A stretch of DNA of 64,000 bases from Thermomonas sp. HDW16 (GTDB taxonomy: Bacteria > Pseudomonadota > Gammaproteobacteria > Xanthomonadales > Xanthomonadaceae). The stretch is taken from positions 2,542,001-2,606,000 of the forward strand of contig NZ_CP049872.1 in the NCBI RefSeq assembly GCF_011302915.1, written 5' to 3'. Of this stretch, positions 9,205 to 18,430 are shown piece by piece; the first letter of the stretch is position 1; each line of letters starts with the position of its first letter. Position numbers and translations under genes: made by a program. A model generated the notes under the pieces. That model was not told the DNA's origin and did no database searches. It saw only the letters and a list, made by a program, of their open reading frames with translations.

Positions 9205-10314
9205 ATGAAACGCGCATTGATCACAGGCATAACCGGTCAGGACGGCGCCTACTTGGCCGAATTTCTGCTTGGGAAAGGCTATGAGGTCCATGGCATCAAG
9301 CGGCGCTCCTCATCGTTCAACACCGAACGCATCGATCACCTTTACCAGGATCCACACGAGCAAGACCGACGGCTGTTCCTGCACTACGGCGATCTCACCG
9401 ACGCCACCAACCTGATCCGTATCGTGCAGCAGGTGCAGCCGGAAGAGATCTACAACCTCGGCGCGCAGAGCCATGTGCAGGTCTCGTTCGAGACACCCGA
9501 ATACACCGCCAACGCCGACGGCATGGGAACGCTTCGCCTGCTGGAAGCTATCCGGATCCTCGGTCTGGAGAACAAGACCCGCTTCTACCAAGCCTCGACA
9601 TCGGAACTCTACGGTCTAGTGACCGAAACGCCACAGACCGCGCGCACGCCATTTCATCCGCGCTCGCCCTACGGCGTGGCCAAGCTGTACGCCTACTGGA
9701 TCACGGTGAACTATCGCGAGGCCTACGGCATCTATGCCTGCAACGGCATCCTGTTCAACCACGAGTCGCCGATCCGCGGCGAGACCTTCGTCACCCGCAA
9801 GATCACCCGCGCCCTCGCCCGCATCCACCTTGGACTGCAGGATTGCCTGTATTTGGGCAATCTCGATGCCCGCCGGGACTGGGGACACGCTCGCGATTAC
9901 GTGGAAGCGCAGTGGTTGATGCTGCAACAACCGCGACCGGAGGACTTCGTGATCGCGACCGGCGTGCAGCATTCGGTGCGCGAATTCACGGCACGCGCCG
10001 CACGGGAACTCGGCATCGAAATCGAATGGCGCGGCGAAGGAGTGGAGACACATGGCGTCGTTGCCAACGCACCACCGGATTCCGCGGTGAAGCACGGACA
10101 GCAGATCGTCGCTATTGACCCCCGCTACTTCCGTCCTGCCGAAGTGGATACGCTGCTGGGCGATGCCCGCAAGGCGCGCGAACAACTCGGCTGGACACCA
10201 CGCACTGGCTTCGATGCGCTCGTCTCCGAGATGGTTCAAGCCGACCTGGCCCATGCCACCCGTGATGCGCTGGTCGAACGTTCCGGCTACCGGGTGGCGC
10301 ATCAACAAGAATGA
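9205..10314 (+). CDS. gmd: GDP-mannose 4,6-dehydratase
   Basis: 369 aa. Converts GDP-D-mannose to GDP-4-keto-6-deoxy-D-mannose (cytoplasm, NADP-dependent SDR). Seen: nucleotide-binding [16 protein letters not shown], substrate motif [20 protein letters not shown] and the catalytic YGVAK (Tyr-x3-Lys), [19 protein letters not shown], and [16 protein letters not shown]. Collinear with E. coli Gmd to the C-terminus. ATG 9205 begins MKRALITG; a TTG three codons earlier was rejected. First gene of the glycan operon; the next gene overlaps it by 4 bp (ATGA). Confidence 0.97.
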   Translation: MKRALITGITGQDGAYLAEFLLGKGYEVHGIKRRSSSFNTERIDHLYQDPHEQDRRLFLHYGDLTDATNLIRIVQQVQPEEIYNLGAQSHVQVSFETPEYTANADGMGTLRLLEAIRILGLENKTRFYQASTSELYGLVTETPQTARTPFHPRSPYGVAKLYAYWITVNYREAYGIYACNGILFNHESPIRGETFVTRKITRALARIHLGLQDCLYLGNLDARRDWGHARDYVEAQWLMLQQPRPEDFVIATGVQHSVREFTARAARELGIEIEWRGEGVETHGVVANAPPDSAVKHGQQIVAIDPRYFRPAEVDTLLGDARKAREQLGWTPRTGFDALVSEMVQADLAHATRDALVERSGYRVAHQQE

Positions 10315-11258
10315 CCGGGATGCAGTCCACCTCGAAGATCTATGTCGCAGGCCATCTTGGCATGGTCGGCTCGGCGATCGTGCGCCATCTGCGGGAAGCT
10401 GGCTTCTCCAATCTCGTGCTGCGCACGCGCGCACAACTCGACCTCACCGACCAACACGCGGTCGACACCTTCTTCGCCCGCGAATCGCCCGAGTACGTGT
10501 TCCTCGCCGCCGCCAAGGTGGGTGGCATCCACGCTAACAGCACCTATCCGGCCGAATTCGTTCGCGACAACCTCGCCATACAGACCAATGTGATCCATTC
10601 GGCCTGGAAACACGGCGCGAAGAAACTGCTGTTCCTCGGCTCGTCCTGCATCTACCCGCGGGATTGCCCGCAGCCGATCAAGGAAGAGTACCTGCTCACC
10701 GGCCCGCTGGAACCGACCAACGAGTGGTATGCCATTGCCAAGATCGCCGGGATCAAGATGTGCCAGGCCTATCGCCGGCAATATGGGTTCGACGCGATCT
10801 GCGCGATGCCCACCAACCTATATGGGCCGGGTGACAACTACCATCCCGAGAATTCGCACGTGGTGCCGGCGCTGATCCGGCGATTCCACGAGGCGAAACA
10901 ACGCGACGATAGTGAAGTTGCCATATGGGGAACTGGCACGCCACTGCGCGAGTTCCTGCACGTGGACGACATGGCCGGTGCCGCCGCATTCCTGATGCAC
11001 CGCTACTCCGGGGAAGACATCATCAACGTCGGTAGTGGCGAGGAAATTTCGATCATGAAACTGGCGACATTGATTGCGAACACCATTGGCTTTAATGGCA
11101 GGATTGCGACTGATCCATCCCGGCCTGACGGTACGGCGCGAAAGCTACTTGATTCGTCGCGGATATTCACGCTCGGCTGGCGACCATTGATCAAGTTATC
11201 GGATGGTCTGAGGACGACTCGGGCGGAGTTCATTCGCGCGCACTCGGGCGGTGGCTAG
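10311..11258 (+). CDS. fcl: GDP-L-fucose synthase
   Basis: 315 aa SDR epimerase/reductase that turns GDP-4-keto-6-deoxymannose into GDP-L-fucose. Seen: [18 protein letters not shown] (Rossmann loop), [31 protein letters not shown] and the catalytic [11 protein letters not shown] (Tyr-x3-Lys). ATG 10311 overlaps the gmd stop; a second ATG at 10320 is possible. The same keto-sugar is also the substrate of the aminotransferase at 16554, so the two genes define a branch point. Confidence 0.95.
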   Translation: MTGMQSTSKIYVAGHLGMVGSAIVRHLREAGFSNLVLRTRAQLDLTDQHAVDTFFARESPEYVFLAAAKVGGIHANSTYPAEFVRDNLAIQTNVIHSAWKHGAKKLLFLGSSCIYPRDCPQPIKEEYLLTGPLEPTNEWYAIAKIAGIKMCQAYRRQYGFDAICAMPTNLYGPGDNYHPENSHVVPALIRRFHEAKQRDDSEVAIWGTGTPLREFLHVDDMAGAAAFLMHRYSGEDIINVGSGEEISIMKLATLIANTIGFNGRIATDPSRPDGTARKLLDSSRIFTLGWRPLIKLSDGLRTTRAEFIRAHSGGG

Positions 11259-11266
11259 AACGTCGC

Positions 11267-12724
11267 ATGCCCTCCAATCCTGCAATGCAGAATCCGCGTC
11301 CTCCGCACAGGGCAGAAGTGCTGCATGCGTTCAAGTGGTCGATCCTCGGTGAGGCCGCAACACGCCTGATAGTCCCTGTGGTGTTCTTGGTACTCGCGCG
11401 GCTGTTGACGCCCGGAGACTTTGGCGTCGTCGCGGCAGCAACCATGGTTATCAGCCTGTGTCAGTGCATTGCGGACGCGGGACTGGGCAAGGCGCTCGTG
11501 CAGCGGCGCGAAGCACTGGACGCGAGCGCCAATGCTGCATTCTGGATCTCGCTTGCCACTTCGCTGGCACTGGGCCTGACGCTTGCAAGTACAGCCCCTA
11601 TGATCGCGGGCTTCTTCGGTGACTCTCGGATCGAGGCAGTAGTCCGAGTACTGGCCATCCAAGTGCCACTGACCGGATTGGCTGCGATTCCAGTCGCGTT
11701 GTTGCAGCGTGACTTCGCATTCCAAGAATTGTTCTGGGTGCGATTTCTTACCGCCGGGCTACCAGCGCTTGCTTCCATCCCGATGGCATTGGCGGGTTTC
11801 GGGTACTGGGCGCTGGTGGCGGGCGCAGTCACGGGTCAGGCACTGCAATGTGCCATCCTCTGGTGGCGTGGCCATTGGCGACCTAGCCTGCGCATGGACA
11901 TGGATACCACGCGGCAACTGGTGGGCTTCGGGCGTTGGACGATGTTGAGCGCCATGCTGGCGTGGTGTTATGGCTGGCTGGATTCGCTCGTCGTGGCTCG
12001 CTACTTGGGCATCCACGACATGGGCCTGTACCGGATTGGAAACACGTTCGTGGCCATGGTGTTCGGACTTGTTTTCGCGCCGCTGCTGCCCGTGCTCTAC
12101 AGCCTGTTCGCAAGCACGGGGCAAAAACGCGATCGGATCGCAGCCTCGCTCGCCATCACGGCCAGAGCAGTAGTTCTCGTATCAATCCCCGCTGCTGCAC
12201 TCATCGCGCTTCTGAGTAAACCTATCGAAACGACCCTGTTCGGAGCGGGCTGGGAAGGTCTTGCGCCGATTCTGGCCATGCTTGCTGCCTCCCAAGGCAT
12301 CGCATGGGTAGTGGGCGCCAATGGTGAAGCCTATCGGGCGATGGGTCGGCCCGACCTTGAGGCTTGGACGATGGGGCTGTCACTGGTGGTTTATCTAGTC
12401 GGTTACCTGGTTTCGATCAGATATGGGCTCCACGCTTTCGTTGCAACACGGGTAGCCCTGGTAATTGTCGGCGTGGCGCTGCAAGCCGGTGTTGCTCGGC
12501 TCGCTCTAGGATTGCCGCTGTCAATCTGGATATGCGCGCTGCTGAAACCCGTGTTGGCGACCTTGGCTGCCGCGGGGGCTGCATGGGCCTCCGGCGGACT
12601 GGTCAGCAATGCGTCCGCGCCATTGGTGTTGGCGACGGTCTTCATAGCAACTTATGTCCCGTTGATCGTCGCATTCGACCGAGAGCACGTGTCCTCCCTT
12701 CGGAAGCGTTTGCATGGAGCTTGA
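11267..12724 (+). CDS. Wzx-type polysaccharide flippase (PST/MATE-like superfamily)
   Basis: 485 aa, about 12-14 hydrophobic segments along the whole length (for example VVFLVLARLLTPGDFGVVAAATMVI near the N-terminus, split here only by notation). The motif LARLLTPGDFGVVA is typical of the WzxC/Polysacc_synt family, which moves undecaprenyl-diphosphate-linked glycans across the inner membrane. Starts eight bases after fcl. No Wzy polymerase, initiating transferase or ABC exporter accompanies it in this window, so those functions must be elsewhere or the glycan is short. Confidence 0.85.
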   Translation: MPSNPAMQNPRPPHRAEVLHAFKWSILGEAATRLIVPVVFLVLARLLTPGDFGVVAAATMVISLCQCIADAGLGKALVQRREALDASANAAFWISLATSLALGLTLASTAPMIAGFFGDSRIEAVVRVLAIQVPLTGLAAIPVALLQRDFAFQELFWVRFLTAGLPALASIPMALAGFGYWALVAGAVTGQALQCAILWWRGHWRPSLRMDMDTTRQLVGFGRWTMLSAMLAWCYGWLDSLVVARYLGIHDMGLYRIGNTFVAMVFGLVFAPLLPVLYSLFASTGQKRDRIAASLAITARAVVLVSIPAAALIALLSKPIETTLFGAGWEGLAPILAMLAASQGIAWVVGANGEAYRAMGRPDLEAWTMGLSLVVYLVGYLVSIRYGLHAFVATRVALVIVGVALQAGVARLALGLPLSIWICALLKPVLATLAAAGAAWASGGLVSNASAPLVLATVFIATYVPLIVAFDREHVSSLRKRLHGA

Positions 12725-13616
12725 GCACATCGCCTGCGATCTTTGCGGGAACCCGGGCTACCGCGTGAGGTATCGCAAGCCGGACAACTGGTTGCGCGGG
12801 AGTCTGTACGCCTTCCCGGTCGTCGAGTGCGACGAATGCCATCTGGTATACGTCAATCCCCGCCCGACGATGGCAGCAATGTCCTCCTTCTATCCGACGG
12901 GTTATCACGACGGGCGCGACCACGCGTCATACTGGCCGAGATACCAGGAGCAGCAAGCGTTGCTTCCGGAGCTGACGGGCAAGCGCGTACTGGACATTGG
13001 CTGCGCGCGCGGTGACTTCCTCTCATTCCTGCTCGACCGGGGGCATGACTTCGAAGCGCACGGCATCGATGCATTCTCGATGGGCGTCGCGGATCCCCGG
13101 ATATCTTTCACCAAGGGTTCGTTCAACTCGGCGGCATATCCGGAAGGATGGTTCGATCTGGTAATGGCGTGGGCGGTTTTCGAACACCTGCACGAGCCCA
13201 GCAGCTATTTCACCGAGGCTGCACGGGTGCTCGCGCCTGGTGGGAAGCTGATTATTCTCGTGACGAATGCCGAAAGCCTATATGGCCGAGTGGCGTACCT
13301 GGAGGACGTGCCACGGCACACATACCACTATTCCGAGAAGACCCTGGCTGCATATGCCGAAAAGAGTTCCCTGCGATTGCTTGATGTTCGCTACGACGAT
13401 CGAATCTTCGATGGCCGCGGCCGTGGCATGTTCCGGATTCTTCTGGGTCGCCTCGCTGGGTTCAGCTGGGAAAAGATGATGCGCAACGAACTTCAACAGC
13501 ACCATAGGGCGGCGATGATGGTAGGCGGACTACTCGACACGATGCTCTTCGCCACACACTGGGAAGCAAAGCTCCGCCGCAGCGGCATCATGGTTGCCAC
13601 ATATGAAAAACCTTAG
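12714..13616 (+). CDS. SAM-dependent methyltransferase with N-terminal zinc-ribbon-like motif
   Basis: 300 aa. Residues 5-50 carry CDLCGNPGY and VVECDECHLVYVNPRP (two Cys-x2-Cys pairs, a probable zinc site), the arrangement found in C-methyltransferase-like enzymes of deoxysugar pathways. A class I SAM fold follows: VLDIGCARGDFLSFL (motif I), DLVMAWAVFEHLHEP, LAPGGKLIILV. Overlaps the flippase gene by 11 bp. The substrate is unknown; a nucleotide sugar or glycan intermediate is inferred from context. Confidence 0.8.
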   Translation: MELEHIACDLCGNPGYRVRYRKPDNWLRGSLYAFPVVECDECHLVYVNPRPTMAAMSSFYPTGYHDGRDHASYWPRYQEQQALLPELTGKRVLDIGCARGDFLSFLLDRGHDFEAHGIDAFSMGVADPRISFTKGSFNSAAYPEGWFDLVMAWAVFEHLHEPSSYFTEAARVLAPGGKLIILVTNAESLYGRVAYLEDVPRHTYHYSEKTLAAYAEKSSLRLLDVRYDDRIFDGRGRGMFRILLGRLAGFSWEKMMRNELQQHHRAAMMVGGLLDTMLFATHWEAKLRRSGIMVATYEKP

Positions 13617-14214
13617 CGTACATCGGATCCTCGCCCGCTTCCGCTGGCCCAGGCTTCGGCCTCTGTTCGATCTTCCGACGCACTTGACCGATAGCGAGAA
13701 GATGGAACTCTTCGATTTGGCCCGCTCAGGAGTCGACCGTGCTGGCAAGGGGTTCAATGCTGTAGAAATCGGGTCGTATCTCGGCGCATCTGCCTCTTTC
13801 ATTGCTGCCGGTCTTGCCGAAGGAGGTCGCGTGCTCTGCATCGACACATGGACCAACAACGCGATGTCAGAGGGCCAACGCGACACGATGTCGAGCTTCC
13901 TCGCCAACACCGCCCACAATCGCGAACAGATCATTCCGATTCGCGGGTGGAGCACCTCCCCGGACGTCATCGCTCGAGTCGCATCCACGGCCGACAAGAT
14001 CGATTTGTTGTTCATAGACGGCGACCATTCCTATGAGGAAGTGCTTCAGGACTGGCGGGCCTATGCTCCAATGATGGCGCCTGGCGGTGTCGTGGCCATG
14101 CACGACGTCGGCTGGGCCGAGGGCGTACAACAAGTCATAGCGGAAGAAATCAGACCGTACGTCATCAACGAGCGTCGCTTTCCCAATTTGTGGTGGGGAC
14201 AACTGGCGCCGTGA
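13603..14214 (+). CDS. Class I SAM methyltransferase (Methyltransf_24-like)
   Basis: 203 aa. Motif I is VEIGSYLGASASFIAAGL, followed by VLCIDTW and the metal-site signature DLLFIDGDHSYEEVLQDW, typical of CmcI/TylF-like O-methyltransferases that modify sugars. ATG 13603 was chosen over a TTG nine bases earlier; it overlaps the previous gene by 14 bp. Function inferred as sugar or glycan O-methylation. Confidence 0.8.
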   Translation: MKNLSVHRILARFRWPRLRPLFDLPTHLTDSEKMELFDLARSGVDRAGKGFNAVEIGSYLGASASFIAAGLAEGGRVLCIDTWTNNAMSEGQRDTMSSFLANTAHNREQIIPIRGWSTSPDVIARVASTADKIDLLFIDGDHSYEEVLQDWRAYAPMMAPGGVVAMHDVGWAEGVQQVIAEEIRPYVINERRFPNLWWGQLAP

Positions 14215-15200
14215 GCCTTTCAGTCATCATCCCCACCCGAAACCGCGCCGGCGTGCTTGATGCCTGCCTCAGCTCCATAGCGGAGCAATCGCTGGCGACG
14301 AGCGAGTTCGAAGTCATCGTGGTGGACAATGGTTCGACCGACGAAACACCGCATGTAGTGGAGAGGCATCATGCGTCGCTGCAGCTCCGGTGCGTGCATG
14401 CACCGGAACCGGGCTTGCACGTCGGCCGGCATGAAGGTCTGCGCGAAGCCCGCGGTGATGTCCTCGCGTTCGCCGACGACGATATCGTCGCCGAGCCCGC
14501 ATGGCTGGCGACGGTCGTGGAGAGGTTCAGGGACCCTTCGGTGGCCCTCGTCGGGGGTAACAATTTGCCGCTGTTCGAGCACGCCCCACCGGAATGGCTT
14601 GCACGCTGGTGGGATATCCCCGCCAACCACGGGCGGGCGCTTGGCCACCTGAGCATCCTGGACTTCGGCCAAGGACGTTTCGATATCGACCCGAATTTCG
14701 TGTGGGGATGCAATTTCTCGATACGCAGGCAGACTTTGCTCGATGCCGGCGGCTTCCACCCCGATGCGATGCCCACCGAACGCCTGCGATGGCGTGGCGA
14801 TGGGGAGACGCATGTGTCGGAATGGATTCGCCGCTCGGGCCTGCGGACCATTTTCGACTCGGGCGCCAGCGTTCACCACCGCGTCCCCGCCTCACGCATG
14901 TCGCCGGGCTATTTCGAGCAACGCAGCTTTGCCCAGGGCATTTCCGATTCCTACACCGACATTCGCAGGGCTGGCGGCTCCCGAATCCCCGTTTTTGCTT
15001 CGGCACAGTTGAGGGTGAAAACAGGACTCCGGCGACTCCGTCTCCATGCCACACGAACGACGGACGAGGCCGACGCAAAGTTGAAAGGGGTGCAGTTGGG
15101 CGCGCTCGCGGCTTGGGAAAGGGGCTACGATTTCCACCAGAAAGAGGTGCGCAAGGATCCTGCACTGTTCTCCTGGGTCATGAAGGAAACCTATCTGTGA
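14211..15200 (+). CDS. Family 2 glycosyltransferase
   Basis: 329 aa, GT-A fold. Seen: SLSVIIPTRNRAGVLDACLS, VVDNGSTDETPHV and the metal-binding acidic cluster LAFADDDIVAEP, then GGNNLPLFEHAPPEW and a second catalytic region RWRGDGETHVSEWI. GTG 14211 overlaps the previous stop (GTGA); an upstream GTG at 14190 would lengthen the overlap and was not preferred. Donor and acceptor unknown. Confidence 0.85.
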   Translation: MSLSVIIPTRNRAGVLDACLSSIAEQSLATSEFEVIVVDNGSTDETPHVVERHHASLQLRCVHAPEPGLHVGRHEGLREARGDVLAFADDDIVAEPAWLATVVERFRDPSVALVGGNNLPLFEHAPPEWLARWWDIPANHGRALGHLSILDFGQGRFDIDPNFVWGCNFSIRRQTLLDAGGFHPDAMPTERLRWRGDGETHVSEWIRRSGLRTIFDSGASVHHRVPASRMSPGYFEQRSFAQGISDSYTDIRRAGGSRIPVFASAQLRVKTGLRRLRLHATRTTDEADAKLKGVQLGALAAWERGYDFHQKEVRKDPALFSWVMKETYL

Positions 15201-16120
15201 TGACCGATTCCAACATGCTCGCCATGGCCCACCGCAACATGCGCCCCGGCCGAGCATCGCTGGTAGGTCGTGTCATACGCTATGCACTCCGCTCGTGGTT
15301 TCGTCTAAGCACGCTGGGTGCAACCGCCTATCGCGCGCCGGGCGAAACCGAGCTTGCCCAGATCGAATCGGGATTTCGCGCACTAGACATGCCATGCGAA
15401 GACTTGCGCCTGGATGTGGCCGAATTCTCGAACTTCGCGATACGCTTCCCCTTTCCATCTAGCTACTACGATGGCCTCCATGGCACGCTTCACGTCGAAA
15501 AACAGCTGGAACACTTCGTCGCCTGGAAGCTGCTCGGGCTAGAACACGCAGACCGTGGCGCGTATGTCGATATTGCTGCATGCGCCAGTCCATGGGCCCG
15601 CCTCTTGCGCAATGCAGGTGTCGACGCTTACGCGATCGACTTGGAGGTCGATGCCGCCTTCGAGTCCCTACACTACTATCGCCAGGAGAATGCCACACAG
15701 AGCACGTTCGTAGCGGGCTCGATCTTCGGTGCGTCTCTGCAATGTGCCTTCGAGATGTTCGTTGGCGAAGACGATCATGGCCTGATAATCGAACTCGCCC
15801 GCATTCTCGCTCCCGGTGGTCGCGCAGTAATCTCTCCGCTATACACGCATACGCATCCCTGCTACTACCAGACCCCAGAATTTTATGGGGCGCCTGTTGG
15901 CGATGCTGGTGCCACGGCTTATGTCCGGCGGGGCGCTTGGGGGGTGCAAGCATCCCGAAAATATTCACCTCAGACTCTACGTACGCGTGTTTGGGACGTC
16001 GCAATGAAGCACGGACTCCAACCGCGCTTGCTCGTGTTGCGAAATAAAATGGACTTCGGCCAGGATATTTATCTGCACTTCGTTCTGGTGCTGGAAAAGC
16101 CGGCGGGGGTCTTTTTGTGA
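15200..16120 (+). CDS. Putative SAM methyltransferase, divergent
   Basis: 306 aa. The N-terminal 90 residues match no family I know. From about residue 115 a methyltransferase-like core can be followed: YVDIAACASPWARLLRNAG in place of the glycine-rich motif I, then AYAIDLEVD, FEMFVGEDDHGLIIELARILAPGGRAVISPLY. The loop lacks the usual GxGxG, so activity is uncertain. The ATG shares one base with the previous stop (TGATG) and the longer frame back to 14594 is a shadow of the GT2 gene. Confidence 0.6.
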   Translation: MTDSNMLAMAHRNMRPGRASLVGRVIRYALRSWFRLSTLGATAYRAPGETELAQIESGFRALDMPCEDLRLDVAEFSNFAIRFPFPSSYYDGLHGTLHVEKQLEHFVAWKLLGLEHADRGAYVDIAACASPWARLLRNAGVDAYAIDLEVDAAFESLHYYRQENATQSTFVAGSIFGASLQCAFEMFVGEDDHGLIIELARILAPGGRAVISPLYTHTHPCYYQTPEFYGAPVGDAGATAYVRRGAWGVQASRKYSPQTLRTRVWDVAMKHGLQPRLLVLRNKMDFGQDIYLHFVLVLEKPAGVFL

Positions 16121-16557
16121 TTGAACGAATCATCTACGGCGAGCGTGAGCTCGCGCTGATCATCCGTCGCGATTTCCATCGCGAAGGGATCGAGTTCTTC
16201 ACGCCCGGCACGTACTCGCAGCAGATCGGCTACATGAACCGTCCCACCGGCTACGTGATCCCACCGCACGTCCACAATCCCGTGAAACGCGAGGTGCAGT
16301 ACACCAAGGAAGTCCTGATGATCCGAAGCGGACGCGTCCGCGTCGATTTCTACTCCGATGCGCAGCAATATCTGCAGAGCACAGTCCTTGAAACTGGTGA
16401 CGTGATTCTGCTGGCTTTCGGCGGCCACGGCTTCGAAATGCTGGTACCCACCGAGATCATCGAAGTGAAGCAAGGGCCATATTGTGGGGAGCAGGACAAG
16501 ACCCGTTTCGAGCCGGTGGACAGCGATCGCATCGTGGTCAAGGGTAACGACGCATGA
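16117..16557 (+). CDS. Small cupin-fold protein of the glycan operon
   Basis: 146 aa, single cupin. Motif 1 is visible as VIPPHVHNPVKREVQYTKEV (two His and a later Glu as metal ligands) and motif 2 as GDVILLAFGGHGFEML (last His). It is not similar to FdtA/WxcM-type 3,4-ketoisomerases I can recall, though the placement directly before a sugar aminotransferase would fit an isomerase or epimerase role. GTG start with a 4-bp overlap (GTGA) to the gene before and ATGA to the gene after. Function unknown. Confidence 0.7.
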   Translation: MIERIIYGERELALIIRRDFHREGIEFFTPGTYSQQIGYMNRPTGYVIPPHVHNPVKREVQYTKEVLMIRSGRVRVDFYSDAQQYLQSTVLETGDVILLAFGGHGFEMLVPTEIIEVKQGPYCGEQDKTRFEPVDSDRIVVKGNDA

Positions 16558-17675
16558 GCATGCCCGGCATTCCCGTCAACGAGCCGTTGCTTGACGGCAA
16601 CGAAAAACGCTACCTCGCGGAGTGCATCGACACGGGCTGGATTTCATCGGAAGGCCCGTTCGTCTCGGCGTTCGAGGAGAAGTTCGCCCAGCGCGTCGGC
16701 CGGCGCCACGGCATCGCTGTGTGCAACGGAACCGCGGCATTGGATGCTGCCATCGAGGCACTTGGAATCGGCCCGGGTGACGAGGTGATCCTGCCTGCAT
16801 TCACGATCATCTCCTGCGTCGGGCAGATCGTGCGCTCTGGCGCCACGCCCGTGCTCGTCGATAGTGATCCGGTCACCTGGAACATGGACGTTGCCCGCAT
16901 CGCAGAGCGCATCACGCCGCGGACGCGGGCGATCATGGTCGTGCACACATACGGGTTGCCGGTGGACATGGGGCCGGTGCTGGCACTCGCCGCTCAGCAC
17001 GACCTGAAGATCATCGAAGATGCCGCCGAAGCGCACGGCCAAACCTACCGTGACCAGCCCTGCGGCAGCTTCGGCGACATCAGCACCTTCAGTTTCTATC
17101 CGAACAAGCACGTGACGACAGGCGAAGGCGGCATGGTGCTGGCCGACGACGACGTGCTCGCCGAAACCTGCCGCAGCCTGCGCAACCTCTGCTTCCAGCC
17201 CGGCAAGCGCTTCGTGCACGAACGCCTCGGGTGGAACCTGCGAATGACCAATCTGCAGGCGGCGCTCGGCGTCGCCCAGCTCGAGCGCCTCGATGGCTCC
17301 ATCGAACGCAAGCGTGCGATGGGCGCGCGCTACACCGAAGCCCTCTCCAACCTCCCGGGCGTGCAGTTGCCCGTCGCCGCGACGGAGTACGCGGACAACC
17401 ATTACTGGGTTTACGGGGTCGTGCTCGAAGACACTCTCGATATCGATGCGCAGGAAGCCATGCGCCGCCTCAGCGCGCACGGCATCGGCACGCGACCGTT
17501 CTTCTGCCCGATGCACATGCAACCGGTCCTGCGCGGTGCCGATTTTTTCGCCGGCGAGTCCCACCCGGTATCGGAGCGCCTTTACCGCAAAGGCTTCTAC
17601 ATACCAAGTGGCCTGGCGCTGACGCCCAACCAGATGGAGCGCGTGGCCGAGGCTTTGCACAAGGTGCTGGCATGA
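16554..17675 (+). CDS. DegT/DnrJ/EryC1 sugar aminotransferase, GDP-perosamine synthase-like
   Basis: 373 aa PLP enzyme. Seen: IPVNEPLLDGNEKRYLAECI, CNGTAALDAAIEALGI (phosphate loop), IIEDAAEAHGQTY (PLP-binding Asp), and the Schiff-base Lys in SFYPNKHVTTGEGGM. The overall sequence is close to RfbE/Per enzymes, which aminate GDP-4-keto-6-deoxymannose at C4 to GDP-perosamine. The substrate would come from gmd in the same operon. No N-acyltransferase follows here. Overlaps its neighbours by 4 bp on both sides. Confidence 0.85.
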   Translation: MSMPGIPVNEPLLDGNEKRYLAECIDTGWISSEGPFVSAFEEKFAQRVGRRHGIAVCNGTAALDAAIEALGIGPGDEVILPAFTIISCVGQIVRSGATPVLVDSDPVTWNMDVARIAERITPRTRAIMVVHTYGLPVDMGPVLALAAQHDLKIIEDAAEAHGQTYRDQPCGSFGDISTFSFYPNKHVTTGEGGMVLADDDVLAETCRSLRNLCFQPGKRFVHERLGWNLRMTNLQAALGVAQLERLDGSIERKRAMGARYTEALSNLPGVQLPVAATEYADNHYWVYGVVLEDTLDIDAQEAMRRLSAHGIGTRPFFCPMHMQPVLRGADFFAGESHPVSERLYRKGFYIPSGLALTPNQMERVAEALHKVLA

Positions 17676-18430
17676 CCGAGCCCTTTGACGCATACGCGGC
17701 GTATTACGACCTGCTGTACCAGGACAAGGACTATGCCGCCGATGCCAGCTACATCCTGGAGCTACTTTCCGAGCAGGACATTCGCAGCGGATCCATCCTC
17801 GAACTCGGGTGTGGCACAGGGAGGCACGCCGAATATTTCCATGCCTCCGGGTTTTCCATCGATGGCTACGACCTCAGTGCGAACATGGTAGCCGCCGCGG
17901 CGAACCGCCTGCCAGCATCTCCCGACATCCACTTTTCCGTTGGTGATGCGCGGACAATTCGAACCGGCAAGCGGTACGACGCCGTATTGGCCTTGTTCCA
18001 TGTCGTCAGCTATCAAGCCACAAACAAGGATCTGCACGCCGTCCTCGATACTGCGGCGAGCCACCTGGAACCCGATGGGGTTTTCATTTTCGATTGCTGG
18101 TATGGCCCCGGAGTCCTCATGGATCCGCCAAGCGATCGGTTGCGCCAGGTCGAAGACGATTCACTCACGATCACTCGCAAGGCAACCCCCGTAGTCCATC
18201 CGCGCAAGAACCTGGTCGATGTGAACTACGAGATCACTGCGACGTCCAAGCTAGATGGATCGCGTAGGACGGTGCTGGAATCGCATCGGATGCGTTATCT
18301 TTTCGAGCCCGAAATCCACTTGATGCTGGATGCCTGCGGACTCCGCATGACCGCTGCATACGCCTATCCGACGAAACGCGAGCCAGCGCTGGACACCTGG
18401 CAAGCGATCTTCGTAGCCAGCCCGCGATGA
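17672..18430 (+). CDS. Class I SAM-dependent methyltransferase
   Basis: 252 aa. Starts MTEPFDAYAAYYDLLYQDKDY, the usual entry of small-molecule methyltransferases. Motif I is ILELGCGTGRHAEYF, with YDLSANMVAAA, DAVLALFHVVSYQ and FIFDCWYGPGVL. Clean motifs suggest an active enzyme; substrate unknown, probably a sugar. ATGA overlaps on both sides. The frame is open back to 17231 but that stretch is antiphase to the aminotransferase. Confidence 0.85.
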   Translation: MTEPFDAYAAYYDLLYQDKDYAADASYILELLSEQDIRSGSILELGCGTGRHAEYFHASGFSIDGYDLSANMVAAAANRLPASPDIHFSVGDARTIRTGKRYDAVLALFHVVSYQATNKDLHAVLDTAASHLEPDGVFIFDCWYGPGVLMDPPSDRLRQVEDDSLTITRKATPVVHPRKNLVDVNYEITATSKLDGSRRTVLESHRMRYLFEPEIHLMLDACGLRMTAAYAYPTKREPALDTWQAIFVASPR

